The notes under the pieces: model-generated
Seen by the model: only the letters and a program-made list of their open reading frames with translations
The model's database searches: none
What the model was told of the DNA's origin: nothing
Translations under genes and position numbers: made by a program
Assembly: GCA_001971685.1 (NCBI GenBank)
Contig: CP019326.1
Coordinates: 1,984,001-2,048,000, forward strand
Reading direction: 5' to 3'
DNA length: 64,000 nt
From: Halomonas sp. 1513
GTDB lineage: Bacteria; Pseudomonadota; Gammaproteobacteria; Pseudomonadales; Halomonadaceae
Part shown: positions 8,266-19,007 of the stretch, piece after piece
Layout of the letters: every line of letters starts with the position of its first letter
Position numbering within the stretch: position 1 is the stretch's first letter

Positions 8266-10712
8266 GATCGGCCTCTTGCGCCTTGGCGGCGTGACGCAGC
8301 GCCTCGGCGGCCATCAAGACCCGCTCCGGCGTGGCCGGGGTGTCCAGCCGCGGGCACTGGCGATAGTCGGCAAGGCTCGACAGCGCGTCGCGCAGCGCCG
8401 ACCACACCGCAATGCCGAGCATGAACGGCGGCTCGCCGACCGCCTTGGAGCGGTAGATGCTGGCCTGGGAGTTGGGGTGACCCTGCATCAGCTCGACGTT
8501 GAACAGCGGCGGCAGATCGCCGAAGGCGGGGATCTTGTAGGTCGCGGGGCCGTCGCTGACCAGCCGGCCGGCGTCGTTCCACTTTAGCTCCTCGCTGGTC
8601 AGCCAGCCCATGCCCTGGATGAAGCCACCCTCAACCTGGCCAATATCGATGGCCGGGTTCAGCGAGTCGCCGACGTCGTGGAGGATATCGACCCGGTCGA
8701 CCTGGTACTCGCCGCTCAGGGTATCGACGCTGACTTCGGCCACCGCGGCGCCAAACGCGTAGTAGTAGAACGGCCGGCCCTTGGCAGTCTCGCGGTCGTA
8801 GTGGATCAGCGGCGTGGAGTAAAAGCCCTTCTCCGACAGCGAGATGCGCGATAGATAGGCGGCCTGCACCAGCTCGCCCCAGGGGATACGGCACTCGGCC
8901 TCGCCGCTGCCGGCGATCAGCTCGCCGCCCTCCAGGCGCATGCCCTCGCGGTCGAGGCCGCCGCGGTCGGTGCCGAAATGCTCGGCGGCGAAGTCGAACA
9001 GCCGCTCCTTGAGCCTGAGGCTGGCATCACGGGCGGCCTGGCCGTTGAGGTCGGCGCCGCTGGAGGCTGCGGTGGGCGATGTGTTGGGCACCTTGTCAGT
9101 GCGCGTGGCGGTGATGCGCACCTGCTCCAGGTCGAGGCCCAGCTCGCGGGCCACCACCTGGCACACCTTGGTGTGCAGGCCCTGGCCCATCTCGGTGCCG
9201 CCGTGGTTGATCATCACGCTGCCGTCGGTATAGACGTGGAGCAGGGCACCGGCCTGGTTGAGGTGCTTGGCGGTAAACGAGATGCCGAACTTCACCGGCG
9301 TCAGCGCCAGGCCCTTCTTGATGATCGGGTTGCCGGCGTTGTGGGCAGTGATGGCCTCACGGCGCGCCCAGTAGTCGCTGCTCTGCTCAAGCTGGGCGAT
9401 CAGGTCGTGCAGCAGGCCGAGCTGCTCCACCGGCTGGCCATAGTGGGTCACGTCGCGCTTGATGCCGTGCTCCTCGGCGGCGCGATAGAGGTTGCGCTTG
9501 CGAATCGTCAGCGGGTCCTCGCCGAGGCGCCGGGCAATATCGTCCATGGCCGCCTCGATGATCATCATGCCCTGGGGGCCGCCGAAGCCGCGGAAGGCGG
9601 TGTTGGAGGCGGTATGGGTCTTGGCCCGCTGGCCGGTGACCCGCGCGCGGCCCAATGAGTAGGCGTTGTCGGCGTGGAACATGGCGCGGTCGACGATCGC
9701 CTCGGAAAGATCCGGCGAGTAGCCGCAGTCGCCGATGACGCTGATGTCGCCGCCCTGCAGCACGCCCTGGGCATCGAAGCCGAGCGTGTAGCGGTTATGG
9801 AAGGGGTGGCGCTTGCCGGTGGCGCGCATGTCCTCGGCACGCGGCAGGCGTACGCGCGTGGTGCGCCCGGTGCGCCGCGCGATGATCGCGGCGATGCAGG
9901 CCCACGGCGATGCCTGGGTCTCCTTGCCGCCGAAGCCGCCGCCCATGCGGCGCATCTCCACGGTAACGGCGTGGAAGGGAATGTCGAGCACCTCGGCGAC
10001 CAGCTTCTGGGTCTCGCTGGGGTGCTGGTTGGAGGTGTGCACGATCACCCCCTCGTCCTCGGTGGGCTGTACCAGGCAGGCCTGGCCCTCGAGGTAGAAG
10101 TGCTCCTGGCCGCCGACGAACTGCTCGCTGTCGATCACGTGGGCCGCGCCGTCCAGCGCCGCCTGCCAGTCGCCGCTCTGCTGCACGTGGGTGGGGCGCA
10201 CGAACTCTTCACGCTGGGCGGCGGCCACCGGGTCGAGGCTGGCCGGCTGCTCGTCGATCTCGATCTCGGCCAGGGTCACGGCGCGGCGCGCCGCCTGGTG
10301 GCTGTCGGCAGCCACCGCGAACAGGCACTGGCCTACGTAGCTGATCTCGTCGTCGGCGAAGATCGGGTCGCCGGGAAACACCGGGCCGATATCGGTATGG
10401 CCGGGCACGTCGACGATGGTGATCACATCGACCACGCCGGGGGCGGCCTTGACCTTTTCCAGGTCGAGGCGGGTCAGGCGGCCGTGGGCCACCGGTGATA
10501 GCCCCAGCGCCACGTGCAGGGTATCCGCCGGGGCCTGGAGGTCGTCGATATAGGCGGCGCGGCCGGTGACGTGCTTGATGGCACTTTCGTGGGCGCGGCT
10601 CGCGCCCGCCGCTCCCTGGCGGCTGACGTCGCTGATATCACGGGCCAGCGGGCCATCGCCCTTGTTGCGGCCCTGCTGGTCGGCGCGTGCCTTGACGGAA
10701 GCGGGCGAAATA

Positions 10713-10729
<17 letters not shown>
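8252..10729 (-). CDS. xdhB: Xanthine dehydrogenase, molybdopterin-binding subunit
   Basis: Large catalytic subunit that oxidises hypoxanthine and xanthine to urate at a molybdenum site. The 825-residue protein has an N-terminal a/b hammerhead domain (HVTGRAAYIDD near residue 52) and then the molybdopterin-binding domain. Visible motifs are GGGFGGKE, FRGFGGPQG near 380, EMGQGLHTK near 515 and VGEPPFMLG near the end, with the catalytic Glu in the C-terminal part. The length is slightly above the usual 770-800 because of an N-terminal extension of about 35 residues. It overlaps xdhA by 17 bp and xdhC by 14 bp, so the operon is tightly coupled. Confidence 0.94.
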
Positions 10730-12173
<1,444 letters not shown>

Positions 12174-12249
12174 CGCAGGATCCGCTCGTTGTTGTGCTCT
12201 CCAGGCCGCGCTGGCCTGGCAAGGTGACGCAAGGGGATGTTGCCCAGTT

Positions 12250-12265
12250 CTGACCAAATGGTCAA
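12250..12265. promoter_or_regulatory. RutR-type operator upstream of xdhA
   Basis: CTGACCAAATGGTCAA differs at one end base from the E. coli RutR consensus TTGACCA-N2-TGGTCAA. It lies 77 bp upstream of the xdhA start. A RutR-like TetR protein is encoded divergently at 12722. Binding is inferred from site plus neighbour. Confidence 0.75.
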
Positions 12266-12476
12266 CTTGAGATAAGCGTGGCCCATTCCCGTCACGAGCG
12301 CAAGGTACTGGCGCAGAAAATTCACGAGAGGGTGAGGCCTAGAGGGACTAGCGCCAGGGACAGGCCAAGCGGGGGGTATTGCTGACGGGGCAGTTACCAG
12401 GACGCAGCGAGGGACGCCGGGGGCAAGCCGAAGAGGAGGTTCGATGCCATGGGTGAGGAGCATGTCTCCGAACGGG

Positions 12477-12575
12477 CTGGCCATGGATGGCCAGCACCGG
12501 TCCTGCAAGCGGAGCAGGATGCGAGAGCGCAGCAGGGCATCGGTAGCGCTCAGGGACGATTTACAGCGCCTCCTC
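12477..12575. repeat. Structured intergenic repeat-like element
   Basis: Three inverted repeats lie in a row: CTGGCCAT/ATGGCCAG with a GG centre (12477-12494), TCCTGC/GCAGGA (12501-12519), and GATGC...GCATC immediately after. They are followed by a GATTTACAGCGCC segment. This resembles the dispersed intergenic elements common in halophilic and marine gammaproteobacteria, whose minus strand reads GTAAAT...CCCTG...GCGCT. No second copy was found in this window, so repeat status is from general knowledge only. Confidence 0.35.
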
Positions 12576-12721
12576 GTAGGCTTGCCCCCGGATCAGTCTC
12601 GAGCGGTGATGCTACAGAGGAGGGTGATGCTACCGTAGAGCTTATCGTTATCGGGGCCAGCCGTTGCAGGGCGCAGGCGCCTGCGGCAAGCTTGTGGGCT
12701 CCATTCGCAAGAGCTTGAGCC

Positions 12722-13369
12722 ATGACCGCGACCTCTTCTGTGGCCGAATCCACCGTTACCCGCCTGCGCAACGAGAAGGCGATCCTCGAGGCCGCCGAGC
12801 AGGTCTTCGCCCAGCACGGCTACCGCGGCGCCAGCGTCCAGGCCATCGCCGAGGCCGCCGGGCTGCCCAAGTCCAACGTGCTCTACTACGTCGGCAGCAA
12901 GCAGAAGCTCTACGTGACCCTGCTCGAACGCATGATGGCGCGCTGGAATGCCATGCTCGATGATATCAGCGTCGACGACGACCCCGCCGAGGTGCTCGAG
13001 GCCTTTATTCGCAGCAAGATGCAGCTGACCCGTGATCATCCCCGCGGCTCGCGGCTGTTCGCCGCCGAGATCCTCGGCGGGGCGCCCTTCCTGCAGGAGT
13101 ACCTGCGCGGCGAGCTGCGCGACTGGGTCGAGGCGCGGGCGCGGGTCTTCGAGCAGTGGGCCGAACGCGGCCTGATGGACCGCATCGATCCGGTGTGGCT
13201 GATCTTCCTGATCTGGTCGTCGACCCAGCACTACGCCGACTTCGAGGCCCAGGTGCTGGGCATCACCGACCGCAACGAGTTGAGCGACGAGGACTACCAG
13301 CGCATCACCGAATTCCTGTGCACGGTGATTCTCAAGGGCTGCGGGGTGAGCGGGCGTCGCCAGGGCTGA
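12722..13369 (+). CDS. TetR-family regulator, RutR-like
   Basis: Predicted transcriptional repressor of 215 residues. The N-terminal TetR helix-turn-helix covers about residues 15-65 (AILEAAEQVFAQHGYRGAS, then IAEAAGLPKSNVLYYVGSK). The helix sequence GLPKSNVLYYVGSKQKLY and the C-terminal domain resemble RutR (YcdC), which in E. coli binds TTGACCANNTGGTCAA and is released by uracil or thymine. A site of that form precedes the divergent xdh operon, so I infer control of purine oxidation. Ligand specificity (uracil, thymine or a purine) cannot be read from the sequence. The GntR gene follows on the same strand. Confidence 0.82.
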   Translation: MTATSSVAESTVTRLRNEKAILEAAEQVFAQHGYRGASVQAIAEAAGLPKSNVLYYVGSKQKLYVTLLERMMARWNAMLDDISVDDDPAEVLEAFIRSKMQLTRDHPRGSRLFAAEILGGAPFLQEYLRGELRDWVEARARVFEQWAERGLMDRIDPVWLIFLIWSSTQHYADFEAQVLGITDRNELSDEDYQRITEFLCTVILKGCGVSGRRQG

Positions 13370-13370
13370 C

Positions 13371-13382
13371 TTTGTATACAAA
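13371..13382. promoter_or_regulatory. Palindromic operator candidate for the GntR regulator
   Basis: A perfect 12-bp palindrome TTTGTATACAAA starts 2 bp after the TetR stop and lies 95 bp before the GntR start. The core TTGTATACAA has the GT-N2-AC spacing typical of FCD-type GntR operators. Autoregulation is inferred. Confidence 0.6.
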
Positions 13383-13477
13383 TTGATGATGTAATGGTGG
13401 GCAGGCGTGTTGCATCATGTGCGAGCGACACTTTCACCCCCGCGTAGCGCGTGCCCACGCGTCGAGGACAGTAGATC

Positions 13478-14200
13478 ATGAGTAGCCGCTGGCAGGATGA
13501 GGTACTCGCCGACGTCGCATCCGGCGTCCGCATCAACGATCAGCATATCGTCGAGCGTATTCGTCAGGCGGTGCTGATGCAGCGCCTGCCGCCCAACACC
13601 CGGCTGCCGGAAGTGGCGCTGGGGGAGATCTTTGGCGTTAGCCGCTCGGTGGTGCGCAAGGCGTTGACGCGTCTCGCCTCCGACCACGTGATCACCCAGC
13701 AGCCCAACCAGGTGGCGCGGGTCAGCGCGCCCAGCGTCGAGGAGACCCGCGAAATCTTCGCCGCGCGGCGCCTGGTCGAGGGCGAGGTGGTGGCGTTGCT
13801 GGCGACCGATCCGGCGCCCAGCTGGACCACCCGACTCGCCGAGTTATGCGATGCCGAGGCAGACGCCCATGCCCGCGGCGACGAGCCGCAGCGGATCGAG
13901 CACTCGCTGGCGCTGCACCATAGCCTGGCCGAGCATTCGCCCAACCGCATCCTCGGCGTCATGCTCACCGACCTGATCCTGCGCACCTCGATCGTGATCG
14001 CCCTCTACAAGCATGCCGGACTCGCCTCCTGCTACCTGGAAGGCGACCATCCACGGCTGCGGGATGCCTTGGCGGCGGGCGACAGCGCTGCCGCCCGCGC
14101 GGCGATCCACCATCACCTCGATAGCCTCGAGGCGCTGCTCGATCTGCGCCCCAAGGCGTCTCAGATCGATCTTGCTGCGATTTTCGGACAGTCTGCCTGA
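13478..14200 (+). CDS. GntR-family regulator, FadR (FCD) subfamily
   Basis: Predicted ligand-responsive transcription factor of 240 residues. The winged helix-turn-helix is at about residues 20-85 (RLPEVALGEIFGVSRSVVRKAL). The all-helical FCD domain spans about 95-225 with metal-type His and Asp residues (ARRLVEGEVVALL, LHHSLAEHSPNRIL). GAGGAC lies before the ATG. A GntR-type palindrome lies upstream at 13371. Its place between the purine genes and hrpB suggests a role in purine or nitrogen metabolism, but the target is not determined. It ends 4 bp before the hrpB start. Confidence 0.85.
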   Translation: MSSRWQDEVLADVASGVRINDQHIVERIRQAVLMQRLPPNTRLPEVALGEIFGVSRSVVRKALTRLASDHVITQQPNQVARVSAPSVEETREIFAARRLVEGEVVALLATDPAPSWTTRLAELCDAEADAHARGDEPQRIEHSLALHHSLAEHSPNRILGVMLTDLILRTSIVIALYKHAGLASCYLEGDHPRLRDALAAGDSAAARAAIHHHLDSLEALLDLRPKASQIDLAAIFGQSA

Positions 14201-14204
14201 TCCC

Positions 14205-16658
14205 GTGACGACACTCCCCATCGATGAACATCTGGCCTCCATCGCCGCGGCGCTGCAAGGCGCGACGACGGCGCTACTGGTCGCTGAACCCGGCGCCGGC
14301 AAGACCACCCGCGTACCCCTGGCGCTGCTCGAGGCGGACTGGTGCCAACATGGCAAGCTGCTGCTGCTCGAGCCGCGGCGGGTGGCAGCCAGGTTGGCGG
14401 CCCAGCACATGGCCGAGCAGCTCGGCGAAACGGTCGGGGAGACGGTGGGCTATCGCATGCGCGGCGAGAGCCGGGTCGGGCCGCGCACGCGCCTCGAGGT
14501 AGTCACCCAGGGCGTACTGACCCGCCTGCTGCAGGACGATCCACTGCTAGAGGGCGTGGCCGGGATCCTGTTCGATGAGTTCCATGAACGCAGTCTCGAG
14601 GCCGACCTCGGCCTGGCGTTGACGCTCGATGTACAGCAGGGCTTGCGGGAGGATCTGCGGCTGCTGGTGATGTCGGCGACCCTCGACGTGCAAGCGCTTC
14701 AGGGGCTGCTTGGCCAGGATACGCCGCTTATCCAATGTGCCGGGCGCAGCTATCCGGTGACCACGCGCTATCGACCGCTACGGGCAGCAAGGCACGCCCA
14801 TGACACGGCCCGCCAGCAGGCCGCGGTGGTGCATGAGGCGCTGGCCGCCGCCGACGGCGACGTGCTGGTGATCCTGCCCGGGGTAGCCGAGATCCGTCGC
14901 CTGGCCACCGCGCTGACCGAGCGGGAGTCGCGCCTTGCCGTGGTCGAACTCCACGGCCGGCTGCCGCTCGAGGCGCAGCGTCGCGCGCTGCGTCCAGACC
15001 CCGACGGACGCAGGCGGGTGGTGCTGGCCACGGCGATTGCCGAATCGAGCGTCACCGTGGACGGCGTGCGGGCGGTGGTCGATGCCGGGCGCGAGCGGGT
15101 GCCGCTGTTTCAGCCGCGCACTGGCCTGACGCGCCTGGTCACGCGGCAGGTCAACCGCGCCAGCGCCGATCAGCGCTGCGGTCGCGCCGGCCGGCAAGGG
15201 CCGGGGCTGTGCTATCGACTGTGGGCCGAGGAGCAGCCGCTGGTGCCGCACGGCGAGCCGGAAATGCGTCAGGCCGACCTGGCGCCGCTGGCCTTCGAGC
15301 TGGCGCGCTGGGGTATCCGCGACGCTGACGCGCTTAGCTGGGTCACGCCGCCGCCCGATGCGGCGCTGGCCGCGGCCCGGGCGCTGCTGCAGCGGCTGGG
15401 GGTACTCGATGACCACCATCACCTCACCGCGCTGGGACGCCGATCTGCGCGCTGGCCGACCCACCCGCGCCTGGCGGTGATGCTCGAGCACGCCGAGGAG
15501 CGCGGCTGCGTTGCGCTGGCCTGCGCCCTGATCGCACTGTTGGAGAGCCGCGACGGTGAGCGCGAGGTGGATCTGCAGCGTGCCCTCGAGCGGCGACTGG
15601 CGCATCCCGATGACTACCGCGCCTGGCAGCGAGATGCCAGCCGGCTGTGCCGCAGCGCCGGCGTTCGGCTGTCGGTCGAGCGGCTGGACATGCTCGGGGA
15701 ACTGCTGGCGCTGGCCTTTCCCGAGCGCATCGCTCAGCAACTGGACGTGGGGCGCTTTCGCCTGGCGGGAGGTGGCCAGGCGACGCTGCCCGAGAGCCAG
15801 CCGCTGGCCCACGCCGAGCTGCTGGTGGCCGCCGAGCTCGACGGTGACGCCACCGCGGCGCGTATCTATCGTGCGGCATCTATCAGCCAGGCGCGCCTGG
15901 CTGCCTGCTTTCCCTGCCTGCAGGAGTGGCAGGCGAGGGCGTATTGGTCGGAGCGTGAAGGGCGGCTGATCGGCGAGCAGGTCCGAGCGTTGGACGCGCT
16001 GGTGCTGGCAAGGCGCCCGCTGGCCTCGCTGCCCCCCGACGCGGTCCGTCAGGCACTGCTCGAGGCCCTGCAGCGCGCCGAGGCGCTGCCCTTCGATGAG
16101 TCGGCCGATCAGCTGCGCGGCCGGGTGGCACTGCTGCGACGCGAGTTCGGCGAGCCGTGGCCCGACTGGTCCCAGGCAGCACTGCTGGCGTGTCTGGATA
16201 CGTGGCTGGGCCCCTACCTGGACGGCATCACGCGGCTCGAGGCGATCGGACGGCTGCCGCTGGGGCGCTACCTGCTGGACGCACTAGACAGGCTCGACTG
16301 GACGCTGCGCGAGCGGCTGGCGGCGCTGGCGCCGGAGCGCATGACGCTGCCCAGCGGCAATAGCGTGCGGCTCGACTACCGACCCTGTCTCGACGGCGAC
16401 GACCCGCTGCTGGCCGCCAAGCTGCAGGAGCTGTTCGGCTGGCAGTCGACCCCGCGGCTTGCCGACGGCCGGGTCACCCCGCTGGTGCATCTGCTGTCAC
16501 CGGCGCGCCGGCCGCTACAGGTGACGCGGGACCTGGCCAGCTTCTGGGCCAGCGGTTACGCCGAGGTGCGCAAGGACATGCGTGGGCGCTATCCCAAGCA
16601 CCCCTGGCCCGAGGATCCCCTCACCGCCGAGGCCACAGGGCGTACCAAGCGCCGCTGA
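14205..16658 (+). CDS. hrpB: ATP-dependent RNA helicase HrpB
   Basis: DEAH-type superfamily 2 helicase of unclear cellular role. A GTG at 14205, 4 bp after the GntR stop, gives 817 residues, close to the roughly 810 of E. coli HrpB. A longer frame would overlap the GntR gene by almost 190 bp. Motifs are Walker A AEPGAGKTTRVP near residue 30, DEFHERSLEADLG near 124, SATLD near 157 and QRCGRAGRQGPG near 325. A C-terminal HrpB-specific domain ends with YPKHPWPEDP. The DEFH box in place of DEAH is usual for HrpB. Confidence 0.92.
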   Translation: MTTLPIDEHLASIAAALQGATTALLVAEPGAGKTTRVPLALLEADWCQHGKLLLLEPRRVAARLAAQHMAEQLGETVGETVGYRMRGESRVGPRTRLEVVTQGVLTRLLQDDPLLEGVAGILFDEFHERSLEADLGLALTLDVQQGLREDLRLLVMSATLDVQALQGLLGQDTPLIQCAGRSYPVTTRYRPLRAARHAHDTARQQAAVVHEALAAADGDVLVILPGVAEIRRLATALTERESRLAVVELHGRLPLEAQRRALRPDPDGRRRVVLATAIAESSVTVDGVRAVVDAGRERVPLFQPRTGLTRLVTRQVNRASADQRCGRAGRQGPGLCYRLWAEEQPLVPHGEPEMRQADLAPLAFELARWGIRDADALSWVTPPPDAALAAARALLQRLGVLDDHHHLTALGRRSARWPTHPRLAVMLEHAEERGCVALACALIALLESRDGEREVDLQRALERRLAHPDDYRAWQRDASRLCRSAGVRLSVERLDMLGELLALAFPERIAQQLDVGRFRLAGGGQATLPESQPLAHAELLVAAELDGDATAARIYRAASISQARLAACFPCLQEWQARAYWSEREGRLIGEQVRALDALVLARRPLASLPPDAVRQALLEALQRAEALPFDESADQLRGRVALLRREFGEPWPDWSQAALLACLDTWLGPYLDGITRLEAIGRLPLGRYLLDALDRLDWTLRERLAALAPERMTLPSGNSVRLDYRPCLDGDDPLLAAKLQELFGWQSTPRLADGRVTPLVHLLSPARRPLQVTRDLASFWASGYAEVRKDMRGRYPKHPWPEDPLTAEATGRTKRR

Positions 16659-16794
16659 GCGGCAAGCGTTCAATGCGGGTGGAACTCGGCATAGGCATTG
16701 CTGTTCAAAGCGTTAACCGAAAGTCTTGCACCGACACACGCGAGACGGCATCCTTGGTCCACGCAAGATCTACAATTTCAGGGAGCATTGATCG

Positions 16795-17463
16795 ATGGCT
16801 TACCAAGAGTCGCATGTGACACAGCGCCAGGCGAGCGCTGTCAGTACCAACAAGGTGCTGCGCAATACCTACGCCCTGCTGGCCATGACCCTGCTGTTCT
16901 CCGCAGTGACCGCCGGGGCCGCCATGGCCATGGGCATCGAGCGGATGAACATCTTCGTGTTCTTCATTGGCGCCTACGGCCTGATGTTCCTGGTCCACAA
17001 GACGGCCAACTCGGCTGCCGGCCTGCTGGCGACCTTCGCCTTCACCGGTTTCATGGGCTTTACCCTGGGGCCGATTCTCAGCGCCTATCTGGCCATGCCC
17101 AATGGTGCCGCACTGATCATGAACGCCCTGGCGATGACCGGCGCAACCTTCATCGGCCTGTCGGCGGTGGCGCTGATCACCAAGAAGGACTTCAGCTTCC
17201 TCGGCAACTTCCTGCTGGCCGGCGCCATCGTGCTGATCCTGGCCATGGTCGCGGCGCTGATCTTCAACATTCCCACGCTGTCGCTGGCGGTATCGGCCGG
17301 GTTCGTACTGTTCGCTTCTGCCGCGATCCTGTTCCAGACCAGCGAAATCGTGCACCGTGCCGGCGAGACCAACTACATCCTCGCCACCATCACGCTGTAC
17401 GTGTCGATCTACAACCTGTTCGTCAGCCTGCTGTCGATCCTTGGGATCATGAACAGCGACTGA
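16795..17463 (+). CDS. Bax inhibitor-1/YccA-family membrane protein
   Basis: Seven-helix inner-membrane protein of 222 residues. YccA, a relative, is a substrate and modulator of the FtsH protease in E. coli. Hydrophobic segments follow each other from residue 25 to the C-terminus. The N-terminal half has NTYALLAMTLLFSA and the end has YVSIYNLFVSLLSILGI, which is typical of the family. AGGGAG lies about 8 bases before the ATG. It is followed by a GC-rich terminator at 17484 that separates it from the tus operon. Function in this organism is unknown. Confidence 0.85.
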   Translation: MAYQESHVTQRQASAVSTNKVLRNTYALLAMTLLFSAVTAGAAMAMGIERMNIFVFFIGAYGLMFLVHKTANSAAGLLATFAFTGFMGFTLGPILSAYLAMPNGAALIMNALAMTGATFIGLSAVALITKKDFSFLGNFLLAGAIVLILAMVAALIFNIPTLSLAVSAGFVLFASAAILFQTSEIVHRAGETNYILATITLYVSIYNLFVSLLSILGIMNSD

Positions 17464-17483
17464 CCTAACGGGTACTCGCTAGT

Positions 17484-17517
17484 GCAGGCCCCGCCTATCG
17501 GTGGGGCCTGCCTGTTT
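17484..17517 (+). terminator. Terminator after the Bax inhibitor-1 gene
   Basis: A 12-bp stem with one G-T pair (GCAGGCCCCGCC at 17484-17495, TATC loop, GGTGGGGCCTGC at 17500-17511) is followed by CTGTTT. It lies 20 bp past the stop codon. The short T-run makes it moderate. Confidence 0.65.
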
Positions 17518-17565
17518 CAGCGCGATAGTTTTTGAGACATTGCGGCGGTGAGAGGAGTAAGCAGC

Positions 17566-17958
17566 ATGCGCTACGCCTTGCTGGTTCAGGGTGGGCCTTA
17601 CAGCCGTCAGGCGGCGCACTCGGCGCTGCGCTTCGGCGAGGCCGCGATTGCCCGTGGACATCGTCTTGAGACGGTATTCTTCTATCATGATGGGGTCTAT
17701 AACGCCGCCCGACTGGCTGCGCCGCCCCAGGATGAGCCGCACCTGGTCGACCGCTTCCGTGCCCTGCACGACACCCACGGCACCCAGCTTAAGGTGTGTA
17801 TCGCCGCCGGCCTGCGTCGCGGCCTGCTCGATGAGCGCGAGGCGGCGCGCCACGGCAAACAGGGGCATAGCCTCGAGGCGCCGTTCGAACTCACCGGCCT
17901 CGGCCAACTGATCGATGCCGGGCTCAGCCACGACCGCCTGATCACCTTTTCCCCTTGA
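17566..17958 (+). CDS. tusD: TusD, sulfur relay protein
   Basis: DsrE-fold subunit of the TusBCD complex that takes persulfide sulfur from TusA and passes it to TusE for 2-thiouridine formation in tRNA. The start at 17566 follows GAGGAG closely and gives 130 residues. An in-frame upstream GTG/ATG would lengthen it by 6. The single cysteine is C78 (LKVCIAAG), the same position as the catalytic Cys78 of E. coli TusD. The first of four tus genes, it is followed after 7 bp by tusC. Confidence 0.93.
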   Translation: MRYALLVQGGPYSRQAAHSALRFGEAAIARGHRLETVFFYHDGVYNAARLAAPPQDEPHLVDRFRALHDTHGTQLKVCIAAGLRRGLLDEREAARHGKQGHSLEAPFELTGLGQLIDAGLSHDRLITFSP

Positions 17959-17965
17959 GGTTGCC

Positions 17966-18340
17966 ATGCACGATGAGAGCCTGAACGGCGAGGTGCTGGT
18001 GATTCTGCGCCATGCCCCCCACGGCAGCAGCTGGCTGCGCGAGGGCCTGGATGCCGCCCTGGTGGCAGCCGCCTTCGGCCGCCGGGTGACGCTGCTGTTC
18101 GTTGGTGAGGGCGTCACCGCGCTGGTTGCCGGCCAGGCAGCCGGGGCGCTGGGGCAGAAGGGTACCCAGCCGACGCTGGAGATGCTGGCGATGTATGATA
18201 TCGATACGCTGCTGGTCGACCAGCAGGCCCTCGACGAGCGCGGGCTTACCACGAATGATCTGCTGCTGCCGGTAACGCCGCTGGCGCCTGGCAAGCTCGC
18301 AGCGGCACTGGCGGCCCATCCGCTGGTCCTGAATTTCTGA
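17966..18340 (+). CDS. tusC: TusC, sulfur relay protein
   Basis: DsrF-like subunit of the TusBCD heterohexamer in tRNA 2-thiolation. The 124-residue protein has the DsrE/F fold: a first strand EVLVILRHAPHGSSWLREGLDAAL (visible in parts), then VTLLFVGEGV and YDIDTLLVD. It has no cysteine, which is acceptable because TusC is not the sulfur carrier. AGGTTGCC precedes the ATG. It lies 7 bp after tusD and 15 bp before tusB. Confidence 0.9.
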   Translation: MHDESLNGEVLVILRHAPHGSSWLREGLDAALVAAAFGRRVTLLFVGEGVTALVAGQAAGALGQKGTQPTLEMLAMYDIDTLLVDQQALDERGLTTNDLLLPVTPLAPGKLAAALAAHPLVLNF

Positions 18341-18355
18341 GGCGGGGAGACTACC

Positions 18356-18646
18356 ATGATCCTGCACACCTTGAACCGCTCGCCCACCGAGAGCCGTGTC
18401 TATCGCCAGGCGCTGGCGGCAATGGGGCCCGACGACCGGCTGCTGCTGATCGAAGACGGCGTGCAGGGCGCGCTGCCGTCGCTGGTACGCCATTTCGGCG
18501 AGCTCGACGGGCGGCTGTTTGCGCTGCGCGAGGACCTCGAGTCGCGTGGCCTGGCCGGCCGCTGTGCCGCCGAGGTGCTGGTGGTGGACGCCGACGGCTT
18601 CGTCACCCTGACCGAAGAAGCCGACAAGACGGTGAGCTGGTTCTGA
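18356..18646 (+). CDS. tusB: TusB, sulfur relay protein
   Basis: DsrH-like subunit of TusBCD, 96 residues. It begins MILHTLNRSP and contains DDRLLLIEDGVQGAL, both typical of TusB/DsrH. A GGGGAG ribosome-binding site precedes the ATG. The stop overlaps the tusE start by one base (TGATG), suggesting coupled translation. The role follows from the family and the complete tusDCBE order. Confidence 0.9.
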   Translation: MILHTLNRSPTESRVYRQALAAMGPDDRLLLIEDGVQGALPSLVRHFGELDGRLFALREDLESRGLAGRCAAEVLVVDADGFVTLTEEADKTVSWF

Positions 18647-18999
18647 TGGCCTCCTCGGAAATATACCGTTATCTTAAGGTGGGCTCTCGACAGGTGCCGC
18701 TCGATCCCGAAGGCTTCCTGATCCACCTCGATGACTGGTCGCCAGCGGTGGCCGAAGCACTCGCCGCCGAGGAGTCGCGGACGCTGACCGCCGAGCACTG
18801 GGAGGTGATCGAGGTGCTGCGCGACTTTTACGCGCGCTTCGAGGCATCGCCGGCGATGCGGCCGCTGGTCAAGGCGGTGGGGCAGGCGCTGGGGCCTGAG
18901 AAGGGCAAGTCGCTGCATCTGATGCGGCTGTTCCCCGACAGCCCGGCCAAGGTCGGCGCGCGGCTGGCGGGGCTGCCCAAGCCCGCCAACTGCCTCTAG
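18646..18999 (+). CDS. tusE: TusE, DsrC-family sulfur acceptor
   Basis: Accepts sulfur from TusD and presents it to MnmA for wobble-uridine 2-thiolation. The 117-residue protein has the conserved C-terminal arm LPKPANCL with the reactive cysteine as the penultimate residue (C116), and a conserved GLPKPANC context. It lacks the second upstream cysteine of sulfur-oxidiser DsrC, which supports TusE over DsrC. Its start overlaps the tusB stop. acpH follows after 8 bp, so it may be part of the same transcript. Confidence 0.92.
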   Translation: MASSEIYRYLKVGSRQVPLDPEGFLIHLDDWSPAVAEALAAEESRTLTAEHWEVIEVLRDFYARFEASPAMRPLVKAVGQALGPEKGKSLHLMRLFPDSPAKVGARLAGLPKPANCL

Positions 19000-19007
19000 G
19001 CCGGCCC

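Larger units (their letters stand above)
12174..12721. other. 548-bp divergent intergenic region xdhA / rutR-like gene
   Basis: No gene is supported here, and the short frames lack codon bias and start signals. Contents are the RutR-type operator at 12250-12265, a structured repeat-like element around 12477-12575, an 11-bp direct repeat GGTGATGCTAC at 12605-12615 and 12623-12633, and a perfect 14-bp palindrome CGCAGGCGCCTGCG at 12672-12685. The last two are close to the TetR-family gene and may be control elements. Confidence 0.5.
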
